Program-made: the position numbers and the translations under genes
The notes under the pieces: generated by a model
Told to the model about the DNA's origin: nothing
Database searches by the model: none
Seen by the model: only the letters and a program-made list of their open reading frames with translations
Shown here: positions 1 through 18,761 of the stretch, one piece after another
Numbering within the stretch: the first letter of the stretch is position 1
Layout of the letters: each line of letters starts with the position of its first letter
Assembly (NCBI RefSeq): GCF_001039355.2
Contig: NW_019775841.1
Location: forward strand, 86,779-112,696
Origin: Lingula anatina
Taxonomy: Eukaryota > Brachiopoda > Lingulata > Lingulida > Lingulidae
Direction of reading: 5' to 3'
DNA: 25,918 nucleotides

Positions 1-1047
1 AAAACTTCAACAAAGTTCAAGTCTGCAGTGCTTCATCAAGATATAATATCAAAAACAGAAATTTCTAGACAAATTATCCGGCAGTAAACACATATTTGTG
101 AAAATGTTGTTTTTACCTTCAATGCCTCCTTTTCGGCAGCTGCCACAAGCTCTGGATATCTAAAATTTCACCCCCTAGCAACAAGTACACAGCGCTGTGT
201 ACTCCATATATAATCAATGGGCGCTATTCCAACGCACCCGCGAGGTCAAATTGACCTCCCTCGACCTATTTATTGTGACTAATCAAAAGCCTTGTACTAT
301 TCGCCTTAATCGTCCACGTTGCATGCTCCGGGCTGGTGTTGTCTGAAATTAGGTTTTAAAGATGAGACTGTCATTCATTTTTGTTGTCAGATCTGGAAAA
401 GTAACATGATTTCGTGAATAAAACTTGCTCACAAATTCACAAGATGCCCTTAAACCATGAGTAAACGCGCATCGAATTTTGGAAGAACTGAATTTTGACT
501 AATCAGAGAGCTTGTCTCAACCGGTCTCTTTGATTGACTCCATCTTGATATTGTGGACGTGTTTCCTGAGTGGGGTAAGGAAATCGTGTGATTTCTCAAA
601 GTTGGACCAGTTTCGAATAAAGGCAACGTTGAATTTTTATAAATATTATAGGCCACAGCTTTTCATTTAGATATGATTGAAATTTATACCTTGATTTTTG
701 CGCAAATGGCCATCGGCTTTAGGGCTGCGGGTTCGGTCACTGCAGATTACTGTACATGGCCACGTACGCCGGTGAATTGCTAGAGTAGTTAGTGCTTATA
801 AGTCTTAGTAAGTTAGACATTAGAGCAATGGATTTTTAAATAAAAAAGCGTCGGTCTGGACTCAAAATTATGCATCATAATAAATTGAAGTAGTTATTTA
901 AAATACAGCGGGAGCAAACTTGAAGAAACGGGCGTTAAAATTGTTTGAAGAAAGAGGGGGGAAAAGGTGAAAAAATTATATTTCCTTCATATTCACTTAC
1001 AAGGAGCCTGTTTGAATAATACAGAGTCTTGCCTTTCATATTTTCAG
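1..1047. other. Upstream flank of STT3A, no gene seen
   Basis: No coding exon is recognisable here on either strand. The stretch should hold the STT3A promoter and any non-coding first exon, because a good acceptor (TTTTCAG, 1041-1047) sits just before the coding exon. I could not place the donor or transcription start. A palindromic nuclear-receptor half-site pair lies at 243-257. Confidence 0.5.
243..257. promoter_or_regulatory. Perfect palindrome of the estrogen-response-element type
   Basis: AGGTCAAATTGACCT is two AGGTCA half-sites as an inverted repeat with 3-nt spacing, matching the GGTCAnnnTGACC consensus of steroid-type receptors. It lies about 820 bases upstream of the STT3A start codon. 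Whether it is bound is unknown; a single 13-nt consensus can occur by chance. Confidence 0.3.
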
Positions 1048-1067
1048 GTTGTATATAACTGTTCAGC

Positions 1068-8509
<7,442 letters not shown>

Positions 8510-8932
8510 TTTTACGACTTCTTCATCATAAAAAACCTAGCTCTCCGTCACAGTCAATGCCACTGACTTAACTCGTCTTACAGGGCAATTACACTTATGC
8601 AAGACTCGACAGTAGTTTTTTATAGAGACCCAATAATATAATGATGATGATAATTATATGATTTTTTTTTCTTTAGATTTATGATTTGTATATGACTATG
8701 TATATATTTACATCAACTTTATGGACAGATTATACCAAGCTGGATTGTATTGGAATGGGCGTGAAATGTTTAGTAAGATCGTGCTCTGTTATAAAACCAG
8801 AGAATTTCCGTGTGTAAGTTTACTGAATCCTTATGCTAAGGCGTTAAAATTGGCAGATTATAAAAAAAGAAACGAGTGTGGGGATGAAATTCTGTATTTG
8901 AACTTTGGAATGGGATGAGGAGAGTAGCAACT

Positions 8933-8971
<39 letters not shown>

Positions 8972-9411
8972 TATAAATGGTCTCGGTGGTAGAGATCAGA
9001 ACTGTAGGATGATACAAAATCCATCGATAAAAAGCAGGCGCTGTATTTGCTTTTTGGAATATGAGGTGGTGAAATTTTTTCTTCACGTGTTACTTCTACA
9101 CAATAGACGACAGTCTCCTTGGTAAATAGACAAGATTTATGAAACGGTATCATATTTGACAGTGTATCATGTGTACATATGTATGTTCGACCGAACATTA
9201 TTTTGCCGGCATGGCGGCGTGTATGCCATCTGTTAGCCGCGTGTAATTGCGGACGGAACACGGTTTTGGCCTGCTGAATCCGGCTGTTGTTTGTAAGTAC
9301 ACACTGGGATACATGTTTACTGGGGTGGGACTGTGAAATTTGATTTGACCACAAGTGGAAATGACCAAAGGTCAGTGCCTCCTTGACCAAGCTAAACCTC
9401 GGTTGAAGAGT
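8510..9411 (+). other. Presumed STT3A 3' UTR and downstream DNA
   Basis: No further coding exon follows the TAG at 8507-8509. I see no AATAAA close to the stop. The first plausible poly(A) signals are ATTAAA at 9806-9811 and AATAAA at 10215-10220, both distant, so the transcript end is unresolved. A (TTTA)n microsatellite occupies 8932-8972. Confidence 0.4.
8932..8972. repeat. (TTTA)n microsatellite
   Basis: About ten uninterrupted TTTA units downstream of STT3A. Confidence 0.95.
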
Positions 9412-9439
9412 ATTTGGGGGGGGGGGGGNNGGGGGGGGG
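9412..9439. repeat. Poly(G) tract with a 2-N assembly ambiguity
   Basis: A G run is interrupted by NN at 9429-9430. Its true length is unknown, and any ORF crossing it is unreliable. Confidence 0.9.
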
Positions 9440-11349
9440 AGATCGGAACATCTCAACCACACAGCGGGATTCTGTTGCAAGAGATTTAGGAATAGGATTC
9501 TAGAATCGCTTTATGTTGAAAGCTTGTTGCCTTCATCCACCTCAACCCCCAAGTTGTTTCATTGGATTTCTAGATGGATTCTTTCGATTTTAGCTGTGTC
9601 ATTTTGCGACCCGTTCTGTTTTCCATAATCTTGTTAATTAACCTATGTTAATAAGATTATCTAATTACACCCAGCATTTTAAGGTGCAGATAAAGCCGTC
9701 ATCAGCTGGCCGTTGCGAGTTCTTTTACATCCCACGCCAGTTGCACATATAATTGATGTAGGCCTACGTTTTGCGCAACTGGTGAGCTAACAGCATTTTT
9801 TTTTTATTAAAGGCAGTTCTTTGATGACTGGCTTGTTCTATGGACCCAACGTGTTAAGCAATTTAAGCTGTCGCAAATATGAACAAAGGCAATGTCAAAA
9901 ACTGCTTGTAGTTGACAATACTTGGAATTCTTTGTAAAACGTGACTTGAGCGATTTGGATCTTTTGAACATGAAGATTGGCAATTTTTGCAAGTTGTTGC
10001 AAAAATATGTGTGTAACAAGATAAATGCTTGGTAAGACACGTCTGTTTGAAATATTTTAAGAAGTTAAGGTGTCAAGATGCACATTCCGTAGCTTGCGGC
10101 GGAGGCAGAAGAAAGTGCCCAAGTCGCAAGACCTGTTTAATTTTTTTTTAATGTAACCAAAGTATATGTGGCTAGGACTGAGTTTGTGAAAAACAAAGAT
10201 GGTGGCGAAATTGAAATAAAACCTAAGATTATTTAAGATAATTATAGCGTTTTATCTTGAATTATTGTTTCTCTGTGGTTTAAATTTACGCACTTCATTG
10301 CCAACCAGTGTGAGATTGGAAAAAAGAAAATACATATTTCCTGAACAACTTTTGAATATTTAATGCTTGCAAAGCCCAACATATTATACGAGACCAAATT
10401 ATCACCACCAACTATCAAATCGGCTTAAAGACTATAAGAGAAGTCTTTTTATGAAAAAAAAGGGGCAAATTAGTCAAAGCAAAATGATTATAGAAAAGTT
10501 GTCAGGTTTTAAGACAAAAAGTTCTACTTTTCATGAAAATGGAAAATGATATTAAAATTAAAATATTGATAAATCGGAACTGGACGACCAATGATATATG
10601 AAACGCGTTCATGTGCAGTTTGAAAGAATAAGGGGATAACGTTGCAACATGGAGTAATTTCATTAACTCAAAAAGTCATCGTCGCCTTAATTGTGACAAT
10701 GGTATACAGAATTAATTCTATCTGTGAGAAATTATAAAATAGTAAGACTCTACTGGTCTATTCAAGTTGAGCGTTGTTTCTTAGCTGTACACATGTTCCA
10801 AAAGAATGACAAGAAAATAGTGAGGCTCATACGTAAGCGAGTGATTTACATGGTTTTTGAAATCATTTTATTATCAGAGCTCCTTCCACCTCAGTGGTTA
10901 CATAGTTTTTCGTTTCAAGCCTTTTTAATCATCTTAGATTATTTTTCACACAAACTGATGACGCACTTCCTGTCCAGTGGTGACGTTTCAATTTGGAATT
11001 GTGCTTCTCTCGTCAGGAAGCCAAGACTTTTATTTTTGGCAAATGGCGTTTCAGAATACCTTTGCTGTGTGTTACTTTATTTGCACTTTAAGTTTGTACC
11101 CCTTTTTTCGGCCTTTTCGTGTATAATTATCCCATAAAGGAACATCCGAACGAACTATTCAGGGGGCGTTTTCACAAATGGATCCTTAAAAGCTATCCAA
11201 CTTATACACTAAAATTTGTTGTTCTCTTCGATTAAAAAATAGCTCATAAATAAAAGAAAATAATATGATTTTTTTCGCCGGAGTTTTTTAACAAGAAAGA
11301 GATAACAAATGTTTGAGATCAATGCTCATTTTGTAAAATCGCCCAGGTG
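9440..11349. other. Intergenic DNA, nothing recognised
   Basis: This is AT-rich DNA between the convergent STT3A and PH-domain genes. Open frames such as the 137-codon one at 10724-11137 show no family resemblance, no repeated domain and no convincing splice context. No RNA gene or transposon end is apparent. Confidence 0.5.
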
Positions 11350-11625
11350 CTTGTCGTGAGCGCTGTTCCCATAGTTAGATTGATCTAGCAGGATTGACCC
11401 ATCTCCGAGGGATTTTTGCTAAATTGCACTCAGTTTAAGTGGCTTTGATGTCTTCCACGCCTACTGAAGCTGCTAAACGATAGTTAATTACCCCCTAACA
11501 GCTTCAGAAGGCATGCCAGACATCAGAGACGCTTAAGGTGAATGCAATTTAGCGAGAAACCCCTCGGAGATGGGTCGATTCTGCTAGATCTATCTAGGTA
11601 TTGGAATGGTATCGTAGCCGTCGTT
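11350..11625. mobile_element. Foldback (snap-back) MITE, family A copy 1
   Basis: Two arms of ~120 bp are imperfect reverse complements about a centre near 11482-11498 (GTTAATTACCCCCTAAC). Left arm: CTAGCAGGATTGACCCATCT then CCGAGGG; right arm: CCTCGGAGATGGGTCGATTC then TGCTAG. Arms also pair through TGCTAAATTGCA and GATGTC segments. No coding capacity. The outer edges are approximate and I could not define a target duplication. The core resembles the element at 18768-19010. Confidence 0.75.
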
Positions 11626-12379
11626 TCCTTGAGATACGCCCCTGAACAAGGCACGCAACTTAACGCTAAGGGTGGGCGGTACAATTAAAGATTAGATGGA
11701 CTCCCCATGGTGAGGCTATCGCAACCCCATACTGGACTGGAAATTCGCTTTCAGTGATCAACACATAAGCTATACAGTTCTAGCTTTAAAAGAGATTACA
11801 CTTGGCCTGGTAAAAACATGCCACAAATTCTTTTCGACAAAACCATTATAATAACATATTAATGAAAATTAATGATCTGCTTAACTTAACAAAATACTCT
11901 GATTATTGAGAAGTTTGTTTATATAGTACCCCAAATCACAGTTGCGTTATAGTTTTTGATTACAATTAAGTTTAATGATACACTTGTGTTATACGGCGTA
12001 CATATTGATTGGCTTCATTCCTTATATGTCATAGAATATATGTATATTTTTCAAACTAACTCGGCCTATCATCTTCACCTTGAAACGAAATGCATAATGT
12101 TTGCAGCAGAATAAACACGTACTATCTTTTAACTTGTTCCTTGTTACTGGCATAATAACAAGGTTTCCACTCTCTTCTTCTCCTCGAGATAAGGATTCTG
12201 AGCCCAGCACACAAACAGAAATGTTTAAAAGTATTTTACCCACGACAAATGTCAATTCAACTTGGGCTACTGAACCTGTTTCACAAAGAGTGACAATAGC
12301 AGATGTTTCGTTTCGGTTTGATAAATGTTGCAATATTTCGATCCATTGGTAGGCAAAGGATTTATCTTAGGTCAAAATA
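11626..12379. other. Intergenic DNA, nothing recognised
   Basis: The short open frames here (for example 12022-12333 minus and 12101-12352 plus) overlap each other on opposite strands and resemble no known family. Confidence 0.5.
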
Positions 12380-12905
12380 CAGGCCCGTAGCCAGCAATTT
12401 CAAAAGGGGGGTTCTTTTTCCGAAAAAGTGGACCTTTTCCCATAAAAACTACATGTACCTAGATCAAATTTTACCCAGAGTGGACCTTTTCCCAGCAAAA
12501 AGGGGCGGTTCTTTTGAACCCCCCNNNNNNNNNNNNNNNNNNNNNNNNNNNNNNNNNNNNNNNNNNNNNNNNNNNNNNNNNNNNNNNNNNNNNNNNNNNN
12601 NNNNNNNNNNNNNNNNNNNNNNNNNNNNNNNNNNNNNNNNNNNNNNNNNNNNNNNNNNNNNNNNNNNNNNNNNNNNNNNNNNNNNNNNNNNNNNNNNNNN
12701 NNNNNNNNNNNNNNNNNNNNNNNNNNNNNNNNNNNNNNNNNNNNNNNNNNNNNNNNNNNNNNNNNNNNNNNNNNNNNNNNNNNNNNNNNNNNNNNNNNNN
12801 NNNNNNGAACAAATTTTACCCGAGGGGGCCCTTTTCCCACAAAAAGGGGGGGTTTTTTGAACCCCCCGAACCCCCCCCCCCCCCCCCCCCCTGGCTACGG
12901 GCCTG
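12380..12905. mobile_element. Non-autonomous DNA transposon with perfect 15-bp TIRs and 5-bp target duplication
   Basis: The left end CAGGCCCGTAGCCAG (12380-12394) is the exact reverse complement of the right end CTGGCTACGGGCCTG (12891-12905). Both sides are flanked by AAATA, a 5-bp target-site duplication. The interior holds at least two copies of a motif (AAATTTTACCC, then GGACCTTTTCCC, then AAAAAGGGG and TTGAACCCCCC) and a long C run. A 282-N gap lies inside, so the true length is uncertain. Open frames across it are artefacts. TIRs starting CAG with 5-bp duplications suggest a hAT-like relative, which is an inference. Confidence 0.85.
12525..12806. other. Assembly gap, 282 N
   Basis: A run of N lies within the transposon at 12380-12905, flanked by near-identical internal repeat units and C runs that probably broke the assembly. 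The N count may be an estimate. Confidence 0.99.
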
Positions 12906-14046
12906 AAATAGCTGTAATTTTGGGTAAAAATATTAGGACCAGTTTTCCACTTTTAAAGTTATTTTTGTGCCCTGCCCCTATGCTGTCTTAAAGATTCAAA
13001 CAAGGAGATGTGACGTCATATTAAATCCAGAAGCGGTGTCGTCTTCTAATCTAGATCCTTCAGAGCCATCTGTCGATATCCTTCTTGCTACCGCGCATGC
13101 GCTGTTGACTCCCTGTCCTGCGCAGTTTGACGCCAATGTCACTGCCCACAGCAGAACAAGAGTCTGAAATGGAAATCAGATATGAAGTGTATTCAGTCAT
13201 TTTATATATCACTTTATTTATTAAATTCTATATTTTAACATTATTTATTTATTTATTTTAAATTTATATTTATATTTTACTTATATATATTTTAATTAGG
13301 AACTTTATTTCAAATTCAGTTCATTTGAACATAGAACCGAAAGTTTGGCAATATGTGATGTAATCTTGAAATATAAACAGAAAATTTTTTGAAAATCTTG
13401 ACAATAAAGATCTTTGACATAGGGATGTTTTCAAATAACCAGAATTTCATTGCCGTTACAATTTTATTTTTCCATATTAGATGTAAGAAACTGTCTTTGA
13501 TCGAAGACGAAGTAAATATATGTAATGTCTGACACTTTTAAAGTCAATCTGTGCATTTGTCCTTCAACTTGGACGCCATGCGTTGTACTTAAACAAATCA
13601 ACAGTTAAAATTCCACATATTCGATTATACATGTAAGTGACATATTGTCTGTATCGTGCGTTGTATCTTCAGTCTTATTTCAGCTTTGGACGCATATTTT
13701 AAATGTTTACGCGATGTTCAATCCCAGATTATCAATTCCCAGCGAGCATGTGTTCTGCATTATAAATAAGGCATCTGTTGATCAATGTTCGTATGTTACT
13801 GTTTGTCTGAGCGTTCGTATGTTACTGTTTGTCTGAGCTACTACTACAAATTCAAATCTAGCTATGGCAAAGAACGAAAGAAACGAAAAAGAAAAGAAAG
13901 AAAGGAAAAGAGAAGGAAAGAAAGAAAAAATAAAGTAAGAAGTAGGTATACAGGAAGGAAAAAAACGAAATAAAGACATGAAACCTACAAATTTTACAAG
14001 AATCTCAACTTTGAACGGGGGTTAAATCAAAATTTAGTCCGTTTCA
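12906..14046. other. Intergenic DNA with a CRE-like site, a tandem duplication and a purine tract
   Basis: No gene is seen. TGACGTCA, a full CREB/ATF palindrome, lies at 13011-13018. A 26-bp unit is duplicated head to tail at 13787-13838. An A/G-rich tract of GAAA-like units runs from about 13862 to 13935 on the + strand. Confidence 0.6.
13787..13838. repeat. Perfect 26-bp tandem duplication
   Basis: The unit beginning GTTCGTATGTTACTGTTTG occurs at 13787-13812 and again, without a mismatch, at 13813-13838. The identity suggests a recent duplication. Confidence 0.95.
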
Positions 14047-14062
14047 CATCTCCTGTTGATAT

Positions 14063-14155
14063 CACGTGCTCTTACCTAACAAATCACGTGTCCTTAACTG
14101 ACAAAAACCGTGTTCCTCTCTGACAAACCACGTGTTCTTAGCCTACCTGACAAAT
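14063..14155. repeat. 22-bp tandem array at the 3' end of the PH-domain gene
   Basis: CACGTG or its one-step variant recurs at 14063, 14085, 14107 and 14129, an exact 22-bp period; the last unit has a 5-nt insertion. On the gene's strand the unit carries TTTGTCAG or TTTGTTAG, and two copies are followed by donor-like GTAGGC or GTAAGA. The last coding residues and the TAA stop (14096-14094) of the neighbouring gene fall inside the array. CACGTG is also the canonical E-box. Confidence 0.9.
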
Positions 14156-17100
14156 CCTCCACACACTTCACCAGTAGCCTGTTGGTGCGAGGGGAGTGGG
14201 CCAGCGTTCCGTTGTCATGGAAACTGAGTAACTCGACTTCCTCCTTCCTCCCCAACCTCCTTGGACTCCCATTGGAGATCGCAGCGCGGTGAGATCGCGG
14301 ACTCATCATCTCGAGACCGGCCTGATACACGTGACGCCAGTCCTTGACGTCACGCCGCTGTTTACGTGAGCTATCTAGCGTATGGCTGCGGACGTCAACA
14401 CGAAGAGGGGTGAATTCAGAGTCCGAGTGGATTTCCCGTCCTCGAGATGTCTTGCCAGGCAGAGTTGTGATGAGAAAAGGAGGATGACCGGTCTGGTTTT
14501 GCATGTACGGATCGCGTTGCGGGTGCCGGTTTGATGACCCGTCGTTAGGTGACATTGTTCGCATCAGCTGGTTTTCAGCTCTTCGTCTTGGCAAGTTCTC
14601 CTTCGATGAAGACGTACGGCGGCTGTTGCGGCGCACCCGGGGTAATGGACTTAGAGAATGGTCCGTATCGTCAGTGGAGAGTGACGTTACACTCGGTGCA
14701 CGCTGGTACGTGTTGCGTTGATCTGATCTTGGGCTGTTGTTATTCTTTATGGCTATAAAACTTCGCCTGAACTGAGACTCTAGCCGACTGTTCGGGGATC
14801 GCTGCGGAGAGCGCTGGGGAGAGCGAACCGGGGTCGGTAAGGGCGATGTGTTCGGGGTTCGTAAGGGAGATTTTTGTGGGGTCAGAGCCGGTGATCGGTT
14901 TGGTGTCTTCGGTCTCACGTAGCCGTTGGAGTCTGTCTGATAGCCTTCAATATCGCATTCGTTATTCAGGAACGCTGTTTCTGGTTGCCGGGCAAGAAGA
15001 GCTTGAGACAGACGCCTCTGTAGTTGAGCTTCCAAACGGTTTGGGTTCGGTGATTTTGTCTTAGAGGAGCGCCCTGGGCTAGTGACCATGATCTGAGGGG
15101 ATCCCATGGGCTCAGAATACGCCTCCCTAGTGTTAAGAAGATCATCGGCACTGGTGGAGCGCTGTAGCTGACTTCTGCCACCACCGCTGCTGAGAAAGGC
15201 GTTTCTTTGATTCCGGTTTTGTATGAATTCGTTAAAGGTGCTGTACCGTGGGGCACGAATAAAACCGCTGCATTCTGAATCAGTTGTGAAGCCACCGTCG
15301 TCCGAACGTCCGCTAGAGTAGCCATGCGAGCTGGCCGCGCAGTATGATTCTCGATCCTGATATTCGGTGAACCTGGTGTTTTTGGCGCGTTTTGGATGCA
15401 GCGTTTGCTTTATCAGCATGTTATTATTGAGGTTCATTTTGGATTGGGTTCCAACATTTGCGCATGCGTCTTCTTCGAGTATCTTGGATAGTTCTGAAGC
15501 AAGCGTGGACGCAAACTGATGTCGATTACTCTGCGGACTGTTCCTTGGCGAATTTTCGTTGACGGCATGAGATAAGCGGGTTGATTCTGTTGATCGGTTG
15601 CCTTCGGGCGTTTTCGTTGGTTGCCAAGGAGACCTCGGGTCAGATATAGGCGGTTTCAGAAGAGTAGGGGAGCGTTGTCCTGGATTGGGTGATGTAGTTT
15701 CCAAATGGGTTTTCCGTTTTTGGATGAAAGCCGCCAATTCGGACTTGTGGACACTGCCATTGCTGGTTCTTTGGGTGTTCGGGGATTGCCGCGGTGACTT
15801 CCTGGGAGGACGTGGACTCGTCGGGCATGCGGTCTGTGCCGACCCGTGCACGGACCCCGAACGTCCTGGTGACGGCAAGGAGGAATATGACGTCACAGCG
15901 TCATTCAAACCATGGCACGAGGAGTACATCGGTGCCGCATTGTGTAGCCGACGTGGTGAGAGATTAACAAGAGACTGGTGCTGCCTGGCGTTACTCGCTG
16001 GCATCGACAAATTCAGTGCCCTGACGTCATGGCAACTGTTGTACTTCGCGGAACCCAGACCATTGGATGGCGGTTTGATGTAATCGTCGATGAGCGGGTT
16101 TTTGATGTAGGATAAATTTGGGTCGCTGAAGGTCTTGCTCCTGTCGCTCTTCGAGATGCGCCGCAGAAAGGTCACGGTGGGCACTTCCTCTAGATTGAGG
16201 TCAAGGTCGAATTGGCTGGCCTTGTTGAGACGAAACTTGTCGCGTAGGTTATCCTCCACGTGGCGTTTAAAGGACGCTCTTTTGATCTCTTTCTGCAAGT
16301 TAAATCTGAAACAAAAGAAGCAGGTTTAATTGCGATTAATTGTTAAGACTGATTTGATCTAAAAGGCTCGTGATACCAGTATGTTAAATTTGGATTTTTG
16401 CTGCATTGGCGAAAGCATATTGAAGCAATATCGAAAAACAGTCCAAAATATCATGGCCACCGTTTCGGTGTAGCTTTGTTGGCTTTGGTATGCCAACTAG
16501 ATGAATTCAGCCACCTTAAGTTTTTGAGAATTTTAGTGAAACGGGTGCATGGAGTATTTCACTCCAGTAGCTTGTCTATTACGCTTTTGGTTTTAACAGT
16601 GAAAGCAATTGTCGTCCCATGTCCTATATGAGCAATGATCTTGTTAATATTGGGTTGCTTAACATAAACCAAAATATTTTACAGCATGGTATATGTCTGT
16701 TCATCGGTATTATGTTCAATGATAACCGAAGCTTTAATCTTACCTTATAGGTTTATGAATTTTTGAAGTTACCTGAAAGTTTTTGACTTCGTACTTTTAC
16801 TGTGACCTAGCTAGGTCGCCAATCTACACCTGAGGCAGCGGTCAAGGGCATTTGTTAATTATCATGCAGTCACGCAATGGGTAATTTCATGTCTCAATTA
16901 CACGAATGACATTTTATGAAAATGTCAGCAGTGAGATCCATAGCGTGATTTGTTACATCTTTCTACTCAATTAATACATAATTCATTAACTGTAGTGTGA
17001 AAGTGATATTACTTCTAGTTGCTTTCTAACACATCATGTGAAAGTCATACGCCTCGTGACGTATGACTTTCACGGCGCTGCGTGACGTCATACAAGACTA

Positions 17101-17454
17101 GAACACGTGTGAGAATTCGTATGAGATGGAGTGAAGCTTATGCAATAAGGGTGAAACTCCAACCGCCAGGAATCATAGGAAGACTTTCTCAGAAAGCAAT
17201 ACACAAGGAACACGAAAACGTGCATGGTGATCAATACATAGGCCTACTTGTGAAAAAGAGTTATTCTGTAGACTAAAAACAATAAAAATATCCATAAATA
17301 AAATCTGAGAGCTTTGTTTCATTGCCGCGAGGCACTAGTGAGTCCATCATTATTTCTGACCCCCACTTTGCCTCCAAATTCTGCAAAAATTTGCGTCATT
17401 TTACGTTAAATCGACAGACTTTTGACTATCTCGTATGATTCTTATTGACTTAAA

Positions 17455-17547
<93 letters not shown>

Positions 17548-18714
17548 AGGAGGGAGAGATTATCATTAAATTAATCTTTTAATTTAACAGTATGAACTTT
17601 TTATTAAACAAAATAGACATGTATATACATGACTGATACGAAAATTTCCAGGTTGGAAAGACATTGAAAATATCTTCCAAAGCCTAAGAGATAAAAACGA
17701 ACAAAGGCCTTCATAATTTGACTTTGATGTTTTGATTGCCTGCCAAAAAAATCGCGAAAGGTGCTACACATAAGACAAAACGGAAATACATAATTTAAGA
17801 AATGTCAGTGTTGGTGGAAATTAAGCAAACAGATGCAGAAAAAAGAACAGGTGTGAATATTATTAGTGAGTGCCAAAAAAAAGCGCCGAATGAAAACCCA
17901 ATTTATATTACTAGCGACAACTGGTCGAACATGTAACAGCGCTTTCTTTAACTGACCTTTCCAGTGCAGAAACCTTGAGTTAGGGTAATTACCCTTGTGG
18001 TACGTGTTTAAATACGTTGAAATTTAACTTGCTGGAAGTTATATGATTTTTCATATGACTTATCATTTTTTGAGGCACTCTGGAAATGAGGATGGGCGTA
18101 TGTGCATTACAATAAAAACACTTTGGAAATTTAGAAGCAGAAAACAGATTCATGGATACTGACTTTTTGTTCTTTATATCGTGATAATGGTAGGACTTTC
18201 ATGGACATAGTTTTTAAATTCTATTATTCTGCAGCTGTTTTCTAATGTTAGCTTTGTAATGTATGGTCTTATACGCGACCTATGTCTTTAATTATGTTAG
18301 TTTTAGATCTTACTATAGTCTGACATGTATTGATCATGTCTCTATACGTATTTTAAAAAATATCCAGTATAAGTGCACTAGTCCAAACACATTTCAAATT
18401 AGGTTCGAAGTCATTAACTCACCCTTTGGCATATATACAAATTATATATGCAAGCACCAACTGTCGACATTAGGCAATTATCACAATTACATTTGAAATT
18501 GCTGCAACATGGTCATTAAATCTTGCCAACAGATGATCTCTTTTGACAATTAACGTTTTGGCAGCGAGGGCATAGTCATTACGAAGATACGATATATCTT
18601 TACAAGTCTTTAAAAGTATTTTGGCACTGATTTATGTTCAGCAGTAAGTACTTAAGGCATTTTGAGGCTCAACGCATTAACTTTTTTATGATTTACCCGC
18701 ATTGTTTATTTATT

Positions 18715-18761
<47 letters not shown>

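Noticed and set aside
8965-9480. 171-codon minus-strand frame
   Set aside because: It crosses a G run with two N, has a proline-run artefact and resembles no protein family.
10724-11137. 137-codon plus-strand frame, hydrophobic in parts
   Set aside because: It lies in AT-rich intergenic DNA with no recognisable family or splice context; length alone is not enough.
12303-12906. Several long open frames crossing the N gap
   Set aside because: Most of their length is N, and the rest is transposon repeat and homopolymer sequence.
14110-16329. Multiple plus-strand and alternate-frame open frames of 60-160 codons
   Set aside because: They are shadows of the long minus-strand PH-gene exon; their sequences show no domain and would lack independent support.
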